Assembly (NCBI GenBank): GCA_024276115.1
Contig: JAJRXV010000276.1
Span: 1-45,435, forward strand
From: Deltaproteobacteria bacterium
Lineage (GTDB): Bacteria > Desulfobacterota > JAJRXV01
DNA length: 45,435 bases
Direction: 5' to 3'
Part shown: positions 10,786 to 20,445 of the stretch, in pieces
How the letters are laid out: each line of letters starts with the position of its first letter
Numbering within the stretch: position 1 is the first letter of the stretch
Program-made: the position numbers and the translations under genes
Notes under the pieces: model-generated
Databases searched by the model: none
What the model saw: only the letters and a program-made list of their open reading frames with translations
What the model was told of the DNA's origin: nothing

Positions 10786-11142
10786 TTATGCTAACTTCAC
10801 CTTGTTCACCGCCTTCAACAGGTTAAAGCAGATCGCCTTGAACAATCTAAATTGAACCTGAACTCGGCTGCCACCTTTTTTAGCCCGATGTACGTCGCGC
10901 GGCCTGCTTTGAAGCGTCTTTTCAGCGTCCCGAACGCCTGTTCCACTTTGAAGCGCACCTTCGAAATCAGCTTGTTTCTCTGCTTTTTCCGCTTCGTCAG
11001 CGGCTTTCCCCGCACCGCTTTGCTCAAAATTCCATCTTTTATCCCACGCGATTTCAGGCTCTCGCGATTTTTCTTTGACGCGTAGCCCTTGTCTGTGTAA
11101 ACCCGCTCTGGATTTGTGTTTCCCAGCGCATTCTCAAGGTTT
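10786..11142 (-). pseudogene. IS5-type transposase C-terminal remnant, frameshifted
   Basis: Minus-strand NLENALGNTNPERVYTDKGYASKKNRESLKSRGIKDGILSKAVRGKPLTKRKKQRNKLISKVRFKVEQAFGTLKRRFKAGRATYIGLKKVAAEFRFNL, then a +2 shift restores LFKAICFNLLKAVNKVKLA*. A stop at 11143-11145 precedes the fragment. Confidence 0.75.
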
Positions 11143-11321
11143 TACTGTATGCCAAAAGTCGCCTCCAACGTGTTTAAGCTTTTACGAAAAAACATATATA
11201 TCGAACATTTACAAGCTTTATTGTGATAAAAGAAACGGTTTTTTTTAACATTTCCCCCGGTGCTGGCTATAAAATAATCAAGATCATAGCACGGTAGTAA
11301 TAAGTTGTGGGCGGGATGCGA

Positions 11322-11365
11322 CACAGTCTGAGGGGGACCCCCCCCCTAAATTGCATTGGGCAACA
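11322..11365 (+). repeat. Intergenic double-hairpin repeat, copy A
   Basis: GAGGGGGACCCCCCCCCTAAATTGCATTGGGCAACATGCCCAT; shares its core with copies at 43279-43325 and 45136-45174. Confidence 0.6.
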
Positions 11366-11494
11366 TGCCCATCATAAGCGATAATTTCTGAGGTTTTCCG
11401 TCTGAGCGTTTGCCACCTTGACATAACAGGATTACTGGCTTATACTTATTATTATTATTGTAGATTGAACTAATCATGAGAGGTGACGAGACGT

Positions 11495-12196
11495 ATGACG
11501 GCAAACGGTGAAAATGTTAAAAAAAAGCAGGTACCATTCGCGATAAAAGACTGCGCGCTCGCGGCGATAGCGGTGGGGCACCGGGCGCAGAATCTGCGAG
11601 AATTGCGTGACCACCTGATTCGGGTGCATTCGAGTTGCATCTACTATCACTTCTGGGGCGGGTTGTTGCGCCCGGGTTTTGATGACCCTGAGTACAACAA
11701 CGATTTCGCGAGTTGGGCTTATCACGGTCTTCACGACACACGCCTTGCCGAACAGCTTGGTGTGATCGATCCGACAGAGTTTAACGACCTTGAGGCGCTT
11801 AGGCAGGAGCTCGTGGATGTAGTTGAGGAGCGGCTCGACGAAAGCGAGATGGTGCCGTGGGCTCGGGCGGATCAGCAGTTTCACTTCATCCGTTCTAATA
11901 TCGTCGTGTTTGACACTCATAATCGTATCGAAACACCACCTGAACTTACAGCCGCGGTGCGGGACATGTCTGTCGGTAGTATTTTTTATCACTTTATCGA
12001 CGCGCGCCGCAGGACAAAAGACTCTGTTGATGATTTTGAGGCGTGGCTGACAGGGTTCGGCAACGAATACGAAAAACTCGCTGATCGTATCGCGAATATT
12101 GATCCATATTTTATTACGCTGGCTGAACTAAGGCAACAGCTTGTTACATTGCTTCGTCATTATTTTGACAGCAAAGCTAAAGGAGCCAAAAAATAA
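11495..12196 (+). CDS. DUF5752-like protein associated with trehalose synthase
   Basis: HxxH-rich ORF (HLIRVHSSCIYYHFWGGLL, SVGSIFYHFIDARRR) immediately upstream of and overlapping the treT-like gene. Family assignment from memory. Confidence 0.65.
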   Translation: MTANGENVKKKQVPFAIKDCALAAIAVGHRAQNLRELRDHLIRVHSSCIYYHFWGGLLRPGFDDPEYNNDFASWAYHGLHDTRLAEQLGVIDPTEFNDLEALRQELVDVVEERLDESEMVPWARADQQFHFIRSNIVVFDTHNRIETPPELTAAVRDMSVGSIFYHFIDARRRTKDSVDDFEAWLTGFGNEYEKLADRIANIDPYFITLAELRQQLVTLLRHYFDSKAKGAKK

Positions 12197-13434
12197 TGTC
12201 ACTGCTAGATGATTACGCAAAAATTACTGGTGAGGCGGTTATCGGTCACCTAAAGCAGTTGGCCGCGCCGCTGAAAGGGATGAAGATCGTTCACGTTAAC
12301 TCCACGCGTGTTGGTGGTGGGGTCGCGGAAATCCTCACAAAGCTTATACCGCTTCAGCGGGAGCTTGGTATCGATTCGAGTTGGGAGATCATAACCGGTG
12401 AGGCTGACTTCTACCAGTGTACAAAGCGTTTCCACAATGCGCTCCAAGGCAGTCAGGTGAGTCTGCCGGACTCTCTGCTCAAGGTGTATGAGGATACAAA
12501 CGCGAAGTGCGCCGAGGAGTTGCGGAGCAAGCTTGAGGAAGCCGATTTCGTTTTTATTCATGACCCTCAGCCGGCGGCAATCCTAAAAAACTGCCCGAAC
12601 CGTAAGGGGAAGTGGGTGTGGCGCTGTCACATAGACGGTAGCCATCCTTACCGACCGGTGTGGAAGTATCTCAAGAATTACGTAGTTGACTATGACGCGA
12701 GTATTTTTTCGCTGGCGGTGTTTTCGCAGGTGTTACCGCACCCGCAGTTTCTTATACCACCGAGTATAGATCCACTGACCGAAAAGAACATACACCTGAG
12801 CAAAAAAGAGGTAAAAAAAGTATATTCACGCTTTAATATAGATCCGCACAAGCCATTCATCTTGCAGGTGTCACGTTTTGACAAGTTTAAAGACCCTGTC
12901 GGTGTCATAAGGGCGTACCGGTTTACGAAAAAATTCATCCCTGATATTCAGCTCGCGCTTGCCGGCGGAAGCGCTTCTGACGATCCTGAGGGCGAGATCA
13001 TGCTCAACGAGGTGCGTAACGCTGCCGCGGATGATCCTAATATACATGTCCTTTTGTTGCCACCAGACGCGCACCGCACTATCAACGCTCTTCAGCGTGC
13101 GTCAGACATAGTTTTGCAGAAGTCTATCAGGGAGGGGTTTGGTCTTACTGTGACCGAAGCGATGTGGAAGGGCAAAGCTGTCATCGGTGGCGATACCGGA
13201 GGCATCCGTCTACAGGTGATAAATCACCACACCGGTTTTCTGGTGAGTACGCCTGAGGGAGCCGCGCTTAGAATACGGTATCTGCTTCATCACCGGGACA
13301 AACTATTTGAGATGGGGCAAAAGGCGAAGGAATTTGTGCGTGAAAACTTTTTGATAACGAGACTTCTTCGTGGGCATTTGACATTGTTAGTAGGGTTGTT
13401 GCATGGCACAGAAGATAGAATAGAGTTAAATTGA
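12196..13434 (+). CDS. treT: Trehalose synthase TreT-like GT4 glycosyltransferase
   Basis: MKIVHVNSTRVGGGVAEILTKLIPL, FVFIHDPQPAAIL, WRCHIDGSHP, SIREGFGLTVTEAMWKGKAVIGGDTGGI are typical of the TreT/trehalose phosphorylase group. Confidence 0.85.
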   Translation: MSLLDDYAKITGEAVIGHLKQLAAPLKGMKIVHVNSTRVGGGVAEILTKLIPLQRELGIDSSWEIITGEADFYQCTKRFHNALQGSQVSLPDSLLKVYEDTNAKCAEELRSKLEEADFVFIHDPQPAAILKNCPNRKGKWVWRCHIDGSHPYRPVWKYLKNYVVDYDASIFSLAVFSQVLPHPQFLIPPSIDPLTEKNIHLSKKEVKKVYSRFNIDPHKPFILQVSRFDKFKDPVGVIRAYRFTKKFIPDIQLALAGGSASDDPEGEIMLNEVRNAAADDPNIHVLLLPPDAHRTINALQRASDIVLQKSIREGFGLTVTEAMWKGKAVIGGDTGGIRLQVINHHTGFLVSTPEGAALRIRYLLHHRDKLFEMGQKAKEFVRENFLITRLLRGHLTLLVGLLHGTEDRIELN

Positions 13435-14216
13435 GAGTTTTGAATTCAAATATTGACATGTCTGTTTTTTTTTCTAAACTTGGCAAATCAAAAAAAACTG
13501 TTTTACTTATAGATTACGATGGTACTCTTGCGCCTTTTTGTGTCGAGCGCGATAAAGCTGTGCCTTATGACGGTGTGCGTGAGCGGTTGGATGCGATTAT
13601 CGCTACTGGTCGCATGCGCGTTGTCGTTATATCTGGGCGCTGGACTCGTGAGCTGATACCGCTTCTCGGGCTCAAGACACTACCTGAAATATGGGGATGT
13701 CACGGTTCTGAACGTCTCATGCCTGATGGAACCTACTATGCGGTGGAGTTGAGCGCCGAGGCAACGAGGATTTTTGCTGAATCTGACAAGTGGTTAGCTG
13801 ACGAAGGGCTTGAAGAGTTCAGCGAGAAGAAACCAAGTAGCAGAGCGCTTCACCTGCGTGGGGTAGAAGAAGACATCGCGAAAAAAATTAAAACGAAAGT
13901 AATTAAAGCGTGGGGCGGTATCGCGCGCATGAGTGAGCTTGACCTGCATGAGTTTGATGGTGGTATTGAGCTGCGGGTACCGGGCAAAAACAAAGGCGAC
14001 GCGGTGAACACTATCATGAGCGAAGCGGGTGAAGAGGCTGTAGTCGCGTACCTCGGTGATGACCTGACTGACGAGGACGCTTTTGAGGCGCTGAAGGGTC
14101 GGGGGCTTAGAGTGCTGGTGCGGTGGGAGTTCAGGTCGACCGCGGCTGATATATGGATTACGCCGCCGGGTGAATTGCTGGAATTTTTGGATAAATGGAG
14201 GAATGCCTGTGGGTGA
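13431..14216 (+). CDS. otsB: Trehalose-6-phosphate phosphatase
   Basis: HAD motif LLIDYDGTLAPF, VVISGRWTRELI, LGDDLTDEDAFEAL. Confidence 0.9.
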   Translation: MRVLNSNIDMSVFFSKLGKSKKTVLLIDYDGTLAPFCVERDKAVPYDGVRERLDAIIATGRMRVVVISGRWTRELIPLLGLKTLPEIWGCHGSERLMPDGTYYAVELSAEATRIFAESDKWLADEGLEEFSEKKPSSRALHLRGVEEDIAKKIKTKVIKAWGGIARMSELDLHEFDGGIELRVPGKNKGDAVNTIMSEAGEEAVVAYLGDDLTDEDAFEALKGRGLRVLVRWEFRSTAADIWITPPGELLEFLDKWRNACG

Positions 14217-15300
14217 GATAATAAAATATTTTGATAAGATTATTTTTGGGAATCCGCTGAGGCTTTGGGTTTTGGCGATAGGAATTACGCTAATATCACT
14301 GTTTCTGCTGAGAGGGCTAAAAAAAGTTGTCGCTCACAGTCTATCTGAGTTGGCAAAAAAAACAAAGACTAACCTCGATGATCTCGCCGCGAGTCTGCTT
14401 AACAAAACGAAGCCATTTTTTCTGCTATGTTTGTCGTTCTACTTAGGTACGCTTGTCTTGACTTTACCGGTGGGGGCGTTCGCGCTGGTCACTACTGTCG
14501 CGATAATCGCTTTTATCATCCAGGCCGCTATCTGGGGTAGCGCTACAGTGAGCCTATGGACAAAAGGATACCTAAGTCTGAAAGCTGAGCCGGGGGTGAG
14601 CAACAAAGCGACTATAAACGCGATAAGTTTTATTGTGAAGACCGCTATCTGGGTTGTGACATTCCTGCTTCTACTCGACAACCTTGGTATCGATGTCACG
14701 GCGCTTATCGCCGGGCTTGGCGTTGGTGGTATAGCTGTAGCGCTCGCGGTGCAAAATGTTCTGGGTGATCTCCTCGCGTCACTGTCGATAGTACTCGACA
14801 AGCCATTCGCTATTGGTGATTTTATAATCGTTGGTGATTATCTCGGCTCGGTGGAGCATATAGGTCTAAAGACGACACGTTTGCGCAGTCTCTCTGGCGA
14901 GCAGATAGTCTTCTCGAACAATGATCTCTTAAACAGCCGTATCAGAAACTATAAACGGATGTATGAGCGCAGGATAGTGTTTTCTTTTGGGGTGGTGTAT
15001 GAAACACCGGTCGAAAAGGTGGCGGCGATACCAAATATGGTGAAAAAAATAATCGAGGGGCAGGCAGACGCGCGTTTTGACAGGGCTCACTTTAATAAAT
15101 ACGGGGATTTTTCGCTTGATTATGAAGTTGTTTATTACGTGAAAAAACCAGACTATAATGTGTATATGGATGTTCAGCAGTGCATCAATCTTGATATGAT
15201 GCGGCAGTTTAAGGCTGAGGGGGTAGAGTTTGCTTACCCGACGCAAACACTTTTTATTAACAAGGGATCAACGGCGCAAGAACCGGCTGTTCATATATAA
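14209..15300 (+). CDS. Mechanosensitive ion channel, MscS family
   Basis: LGIDVTALIAGLGVGGIAVALAVQNVLGDLLASLSIVLDKPFAIGDFIIV (TM3 and beta domain). GTG start at 14209 follows GGAGG. Confidence 0.92.
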   Translation: MGEIIKYFDKIIFGNPLRLWVLAIGITLISLFLLRGLKKVVAHSLSELAKKTKTNLDDLAASLLNKTKPFFLLCLSFYLGTLVLTLPVGAFALVTTVAIIAFIIQAAIWGSATVSLWTKGYLSLKAEPGVSNKATINAISFIVKTAIWVVTFLLLLDNLGIDVTALIAGLGVGGIAVALAVQNVLGDLLASLSIVLDKPFAIGDFIIVGDYLGSVEHIGLKTTRLRSLSGEQIVFSNNDLLNSRIRNYKRMYERRIVFSFGVVYETPVEKVAAIPNMVKKIIEGQADARFDRAHFNKYGDFSLDYEVVYYVKKPDYNVYMDVQQCINLDMMRQFKAEGVEFAYPTQTLFINKGSTAQEPAVHI

Positions 15301-15319
15301 CTATCAGAGGGTGACTTGA

Positions 15320-16843
15320 GTGATAGCAGAAGAACAAACAAAAAATCATCGCTTGGTTATCGTGTCAAACCGATTGCCGATCGTTTTGAAGAAACAAAAA
15401 AATGACTGGACGCTCGCTCAAGGTTCTGGCGGGCTTGTCACCGCGCTTGCGCCAGTGCTAAAAAACCGTGGCGGTTTGTGGATCGGTTGGCCTGGAGCGA
15501 CTGAAGCTGTTCCGGGGCTTAGCGATATGCTTAATAGCGTTTCAGATACCTTGGGCTATACCTTTGGGGCTGTGAACCTTACTGAAGCAGAGCTCAAGAA
15601 ATTTTATTATGGCTTTTCCAATGAGATAATCTGGCCACTCTTTCATGACCTCCAGACGCGGTGTAATTTTGACGTTGAATATTGGAAGAGTTACCTCGAT
15701 GTCAACTCAAAATACGCCAACGTAATAGCCAACTGCGTAAAGCCAGACGATTACATCTGGGTTCATGACTATCATTTGATGAGCGTCGGTAAGGAGCTGA
15801 GAAAGCTGAAAATCAACAGCAAGATGGGATTCTTTCTTCATATCCCGTTCCCGGCGCTTGATATTTTTGTAAAATTGCCGTGGCGTTTTGAGATTCTGAA
15901 AGCTCTACTTGAGTATGACCTGATCGGTTTTCAGACTCTGCGTGACAGGCGTAATTTTGTCCAATGTGTCCGTACTCTTATAAAAGACGTTAATATCCAT
16001 GGTAAAGGGCAGGTACTCAACTGCCGTGTCAATGACAGGGAGTCTCGGATAGGTGCGTTCCCGATCAGTATAGATTACAATGAGTTCGCAAGACAGGCTG
16101 GCGCGACCGCGGTTTCTGAAAAGGCGTGGTACATTCATGAGGACTTGCCGAGGCGGCATCTTATCTTAGGGGTTGACCGGCTTGACTACACAAAAGGAAT
16201 ACCAAACAAACTTGAAGCGTTCAGGACGGCGCTGATACGCTATCCAGAGCTATGCGGCAAGGTCACTCTCATACAAATAGTCGTACCGAGTAGAGAGGAT
16301 ATCCCGGAGTACTATGAGCTGAAGGAGGAGATAGACCGGCTCGTCGGTGAAATTAACGGGAAGTTCACACAGTCTGGGTGGGTTCCTATCCATTATATTT
16401 TCCGTAGCGTCAGTCGTGTAGAGTTGCTCGCTTATTACCGCACCTGTGAGACCGCGTTGGTAACTCCACTCAAGGACGGTATGAACCTTGTGGCAAAAGA
16501 GTTTTGCGCGGCAAGCGTTGATGAAAGCGGCGTGCTTATCCTAAGTGAGTTTGCCGGTGTTGCCACACAACTGCAAAAGAACGCACTACTGGTAAACCCT
16601 TATGATATCGAGGGAGTAGCAGAGACAATATATAAAGCCATTACGATGGATAAGGGAGAGCAACGAACCCGGATGCGTAAGATGCGTCGCTCGGTGAGGG
16701 AAAACAATATTTTCCGCTGGGTCGATTCATTTCTCAGGACGAGTATCGAGCAGGACCTAAACTCATTTCCTTTAGTAGCTGATTATATTCCACAAATTAA
16801 GACAGACGAAGATATCGCAATACCATTTAATACACTTTTGTAA
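15320..16843 (+). CDS. otsA: Alpha,alpha-trehalose-6-phosphate synthase (GT20)
   Basis: [64 protein letters not shown]. Confidence 0.95.
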   Translation: MIAEEQTKNHRLVIVSNRLPIVLKKQKNDWTLAQGSGGLVTALAPVLKNRGGLWIGWPGATEAVPGLSDMLNSVSDTLGYTFGAVNLTEAELKKFYYGFSNEIIWPLFHDLQTRCNFDVEYWKSYLDVNSKYANVIANCVKPDDYIWVHDYHLMSVGKELRKLKINSKMGFFLHIPFPALDIFVKLPWRFEILKALLEYDLIGFQTLRDRRNFVQCVRTLIKDVNIHGKGQVLNCRVNDRESRIGAFPISIDYNEFARQAGATAVSEKAWYIHEDLPRRHLILGVDRLDYTKGIPNKLEAFRTALIRYPELCGKVTLIQIVVPSREDIPEYYELKEEIDRLVGEINGKFTQSGWVPIHYIFRSVSRVELLAYYRTCETALVTPLKDGMNLVAKEFCAASVDESGVLILSEFAGVATQLQKNALLVNPYDIEGVAETIYKAITMDKGEQRTRMRKMRRSVRENNIFRWVDSFLRTSIEQDLNSFPLVADYIPQIKTDEDIAIPFNTLL

Positions 16844-17057
16844 ATATTTTATGCCAGTTCTACGGGGCTCCCCCCCCCACGTCACCTTTATGGGTAGTGC
16901 CCTAAACCCACGTTAGGTCATCCTTTCTTGTTAATTTTTTTTTTCAATTTTTCATTATTTTCCCACTTGACTTTATGTATATGTACGTTAATATTTTAAT
17001 GAAGATGTTAGCTAAGTAGTTTTGTAAATTAAAAATTGGGGTGGATTATAATATCAG

Positions 17058-19577
17058 ATGAATAATTTTCTAGCTAATGAACAAGAAGAAATTATAGAGG
17101 AGTTCGTTCAGGAAACTCAGGACATGATCGAGCAGCTTGAACCAACTATTATTGAGCTTGGGCAGAGTTGTAGACCCGTAAACTGTTGGAAGATAACAGA
17201 ATGCGGCAATTTACCATGCCCGAGGTATGAAAAACAATATGATTTCCCATGCTGGTTGCATTGTGGTTATATTGAAAGCGTGAATATGTCCTGCCCTGCC
17301 ACCTCATCGAAGCAGGGTTGCATAGAATGTGATGTTTTCCAACTCACTAATGGGAATAACGCCACTATCAACGCTATCTTCCGTCTTTTTCACTCTATGA
17401 AAGGTAGCGCGGGATTTCTGGATATGAAAAACATATCAAGTGTCGCGCATTCCGCTGAAAATCTGCTTGACCTAATACGATCCGGTTCTATTAAAATGGA
17501 TTCGTCACACGTTGATATTCTATGTGATGCTTGTGATTTTTCGAAAGCCGCGCTTGAGTACCTGGTGGATAATATGGATGATGTCGGGATGCTTGACAGT
17601 GCGGCAGATGTTTCAGAAAAACTAAAGGTAGCCATTGTTGATGCGAAACGTAGATTAAGTGATTCCAGGGAGATTGCGCTTGCTGGAGGGGAAGCTAAGC
17701 CTGATAGCCCTCAAGATGTAAGCGCCACATCTCTTGAAGAACCAGATAATGTCACAGAGGAAGAGCCATTTACGATAACTACTGAGATGGTCGAGCAGTT
17801 TGTCGCTGAAACAGAGGAACTGTTACTTTCATTCGAGCAGGGATTGTTGAAATGGCTAAACGATCTTGATAATACAGATGTTGTTGCCGAGCTTTTCAGG
17901 AATATACATAGCTTCAAAGGAGACTGCGGTTTCTTTGGGTTCGAGTGCATTGAAAAGTTGACGCATGATATGGAGACAACGCTCGATGCTGTAAAAGCTG
18001 ATGTCAATATAGACAAACACAAGACAGCGAAAGTATTGCTGGAGTTTTGTGATGTTTTGAAGTCCGCGGTAAGTAATGTCGCTGATGGTGGAGATGGCGA
18101 TATAAACAACTTGCACCTGTACCTGGATGTTCTTGAAAGTCTTTTACCAAAAGGTTGGCTTGATGGGCAAGGAAATAATGAGGAAAAAGTGCCGGTTAGG
18201 CTTGGCGATATACTCGTGGAGCAGGGTGTCGTAGCGCCTGAGGATATTGAGGCCGCTCTTGAGGAACAGAGAAAGCCTATAGGGCAGATATTAATTGATA
18301 AGGGGGTTGTGACAGAGCCGCAAATATCAAAGGCGCTTAGGAAACAGGATGATATAAGACCGAAACCAGAAATGAAACCTAAAAGTGTAGCTCCAAAGAG
18401 TGTTAAGAAAGTAGCCAAACAACAGGATATAAGGGTAAGCCTGAACAAGCTTGACAGCCTCATAAACCTGATTGGTGAGTTGGTAATAGCCGAGAACGTG
18501 GTTGTGAACAATCCAGATTTAACCGGTCTTGAGCTTGAAAACTTCAACAAAGCCTCACAACAGATGGATAAGATAATCAGAGATTTGCAGGAGGTGTCGA
18601 TGGTGATCAGGATGGTGCCGGTTGCCGGGCTCTTCAGGAGGATGATACGCCTTGTTCATGATTTGAGCTCAAAAGCGGGTAAAAAGGTAGATTTTAAACT
18701 CATCGGTGAGGAGACAGAGGTAGATAAGACAGTAATTGAAATCATTACAGATCCTCTGGTGCATTTGATTCGCAATTCTCTTGACCATGGACTGGAGCAA
18801 CCTGATGAAAGAATCGCTACCGGTAAAACAGCTACCGGGCATGTCACGTTGACTGCCAGCCACGAAGAAGGTGAAGTATGGATTATAATCGAAGATGACG
18901 GCAGAGGTTTAAACCGTGAAAAAATAATTGAAAAAGCTATAACAAAAGGGCTTATAAATGGTGATGGCGTTGGGATGAGTGACAAAGAAATTTTCGCGCT
19001 TGTATTCCATGCTGGCTTCTCCACCGCTGAAAAAATAACTGATGTCTCAGGGCGTGGCGTCGGGATGGATGTTGTCAATCAGAACCTGCAAAAAATTAAC
19101 GGTAGAATCGAGATCCAGAGCAAGGCTGGGCACGGTACAAAGGTGACTTTGCGCATACCGCTTACATTGGCGATAATCTAGGGGATGTTGCTGCGTGTTG
19201 GTGACACAAAATGTATCATGCCTATTCTCTCGATCCAAGAGACGTTCCGCCCCACACCAGACGCTATTATTGTTTCGCCCGATGGTCATGAGGTTGTTCG
19301 GGTACGTGAGAGTTTCTTTCCTATTCTACGCTTGCATGAAGTTTTGAAAAAAGAGCCCGACGCCAAGAGATTTGAGGATGGGATACTTGTTCTTGTCGAG
19401 TCGCATGATAAGCATTTCTGCTTATTTGTGGATGAACTGTTAGGAAAACAGCAGACGGTGATAAAAGGACTCTCAAAATATATTGGTAACGTAAAAGGAG
19501 TTTCTGGGTGTACAATACTTGGAACAGGTGAGGTAAGCCTTATACTTGACGCGACTAGCTTAATCGAGATTGTGTAA
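17058..19577 (+). CDS. cheA: Chemotaxis histidine kinase CheA, interrupted by in-frame TAG at 19179-19181 (two ORFs 17058..19181 and 19185..19577, same frame)
   Basis: Two Hpt-like modules (FHSMKGSAGF, IHSFKGDCGF), HATPase (HLIRNSLDHGLE, DDGRGLNREKI, GRGVGMDVVNQNLQKINGRI), LRIPLTLAII*GMLLRVGDTKCIMPIL followed by an intact P5/CheW-like domain. Confidence 0.9.
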
Positions 19578-19643
19578 TCCGGTTATGCCTTGATGGCACT
19601 AGATGTTTGAATATTCCATTTATAAAATAAGGAGGGCGAAGAA

Positions 19644-20165
19644 ATGACAAAAGTAGAAGATGTTAACAATGACCTTTACGATGAGGATGATGAAGACGCT
19701 CAGAAGGATAAGTATCTTACATTTCACCTTGCGAAAGAGGATTATGGTGTGGAGATACGGCATGTTACCGAGATCATAGGTATCCAGAGGATTACCGAGG
19801 TACCCGACATGTCTGATTTTGTGCGGGGAGTCATCAACCTGCGGGGTAAGATCATACCGGTTATAGATGTTCGGACTAGGTTTAAGTTGCCACCCCGGGA
19901 ATATGATGACCGCACATGTATCATTGTTGTTAATATCAATGATATGGCTGTCGGACTGGTTGTTGACGAAGTGAGCGAGGTGGCGAATATCCCTGAGGAT
20001 CAGGTCGAACCACCACCGCGGACCGGCAAAGGTACAAATGGCAGGTTCATTCAGGGGATGGGGAAGATAGGTGAAGAAGTCAAGATACTCCTTGATGTGA
20101 GTAAACTTCTTCATGATGAAGAACTTGACGCTATAAAAGACACAGCTACTGATACGGCGGCATAA
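19644..20165 (+). CDS. cheW: Chemotaxis coupling protein CheW
   Basis: YLTFHLAKEDYGVEIRHVTEIIGIQRITEVPDMSDFVRGVINLRGKIIPVIDVRTRF. Confidence 0.95.
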   Translation: MTKVEDVNNDLYDEDDEDAQKDKYLTFHLAKEDYGVEIRHVTEIIGIQRITEVPDMSDFVRGVINLRGKIIPVIDVRTRFKLPPREYDDRTCIIVVNINDMAVGLVVDEVSEVANIPEDQVEPPPRTGKGTNGRFIQGMGKIGEEVKILLDVSKLLHDEELDAIKDTATDTAA

Positions 20166-20201
20166 TCAGTATATGTTATTAACCCGGCAAGCTTTCACGC
20201 C

Positions 20202-20356
20202 ATGTCATTCGTCATTCCCGAAGGTTGCCACAACGTCATTCCCGAGGTAGTAATCGGGAACCTAGGACTAAACTCTAAGCAAAGCGAATAAACTTTGTTT
20301 AAGTTTAATGTGATGTTTGGGGCTGGATCCCCAATAGAAGCCTTTTGGGATGACAT
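20202..20356. repeat. Dispersed palindromic intergenic repeat
   Basis: Ends ATGTCATTC / GGATGACAT; internal GTCATTCCCGA...TCGGGAA and AAACTCTAAGCAAAG/CTTTGTTTAAGTTT arms. Confidence 0.6.
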
Positions 20357-20445
20357 TTTAAATAACGCGTGGTAATAATAAGTCCATGCGTTTTTCACTT
20401 GAATTTTATGATATTATTAGTTTACTCGTAAGGGGAGGATAGAAC

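Noticed and set aside
16861-16920. Possible fourth copy of the double-hairpin repeat (ACGGGGCTCCCCCCCCC...GGGTAGTGCCC)
   Set aside because: Only the GC-rich first part and a loose GGGT..GCCC resemblance; the conserved ATTGGGCAACRTGCCC core is absent.
19179-19181. Pyrrolysine or general amber recoding as explanation for the cheA TAG
   Set aside because: TAG is used as an apparently normal terminator of several other genes here (e.g. mcp at 6943, mcp at 23082, HTH at 26162, wrbA at 35778), and no Pyl genes are visible. Not excluded, but not supported.
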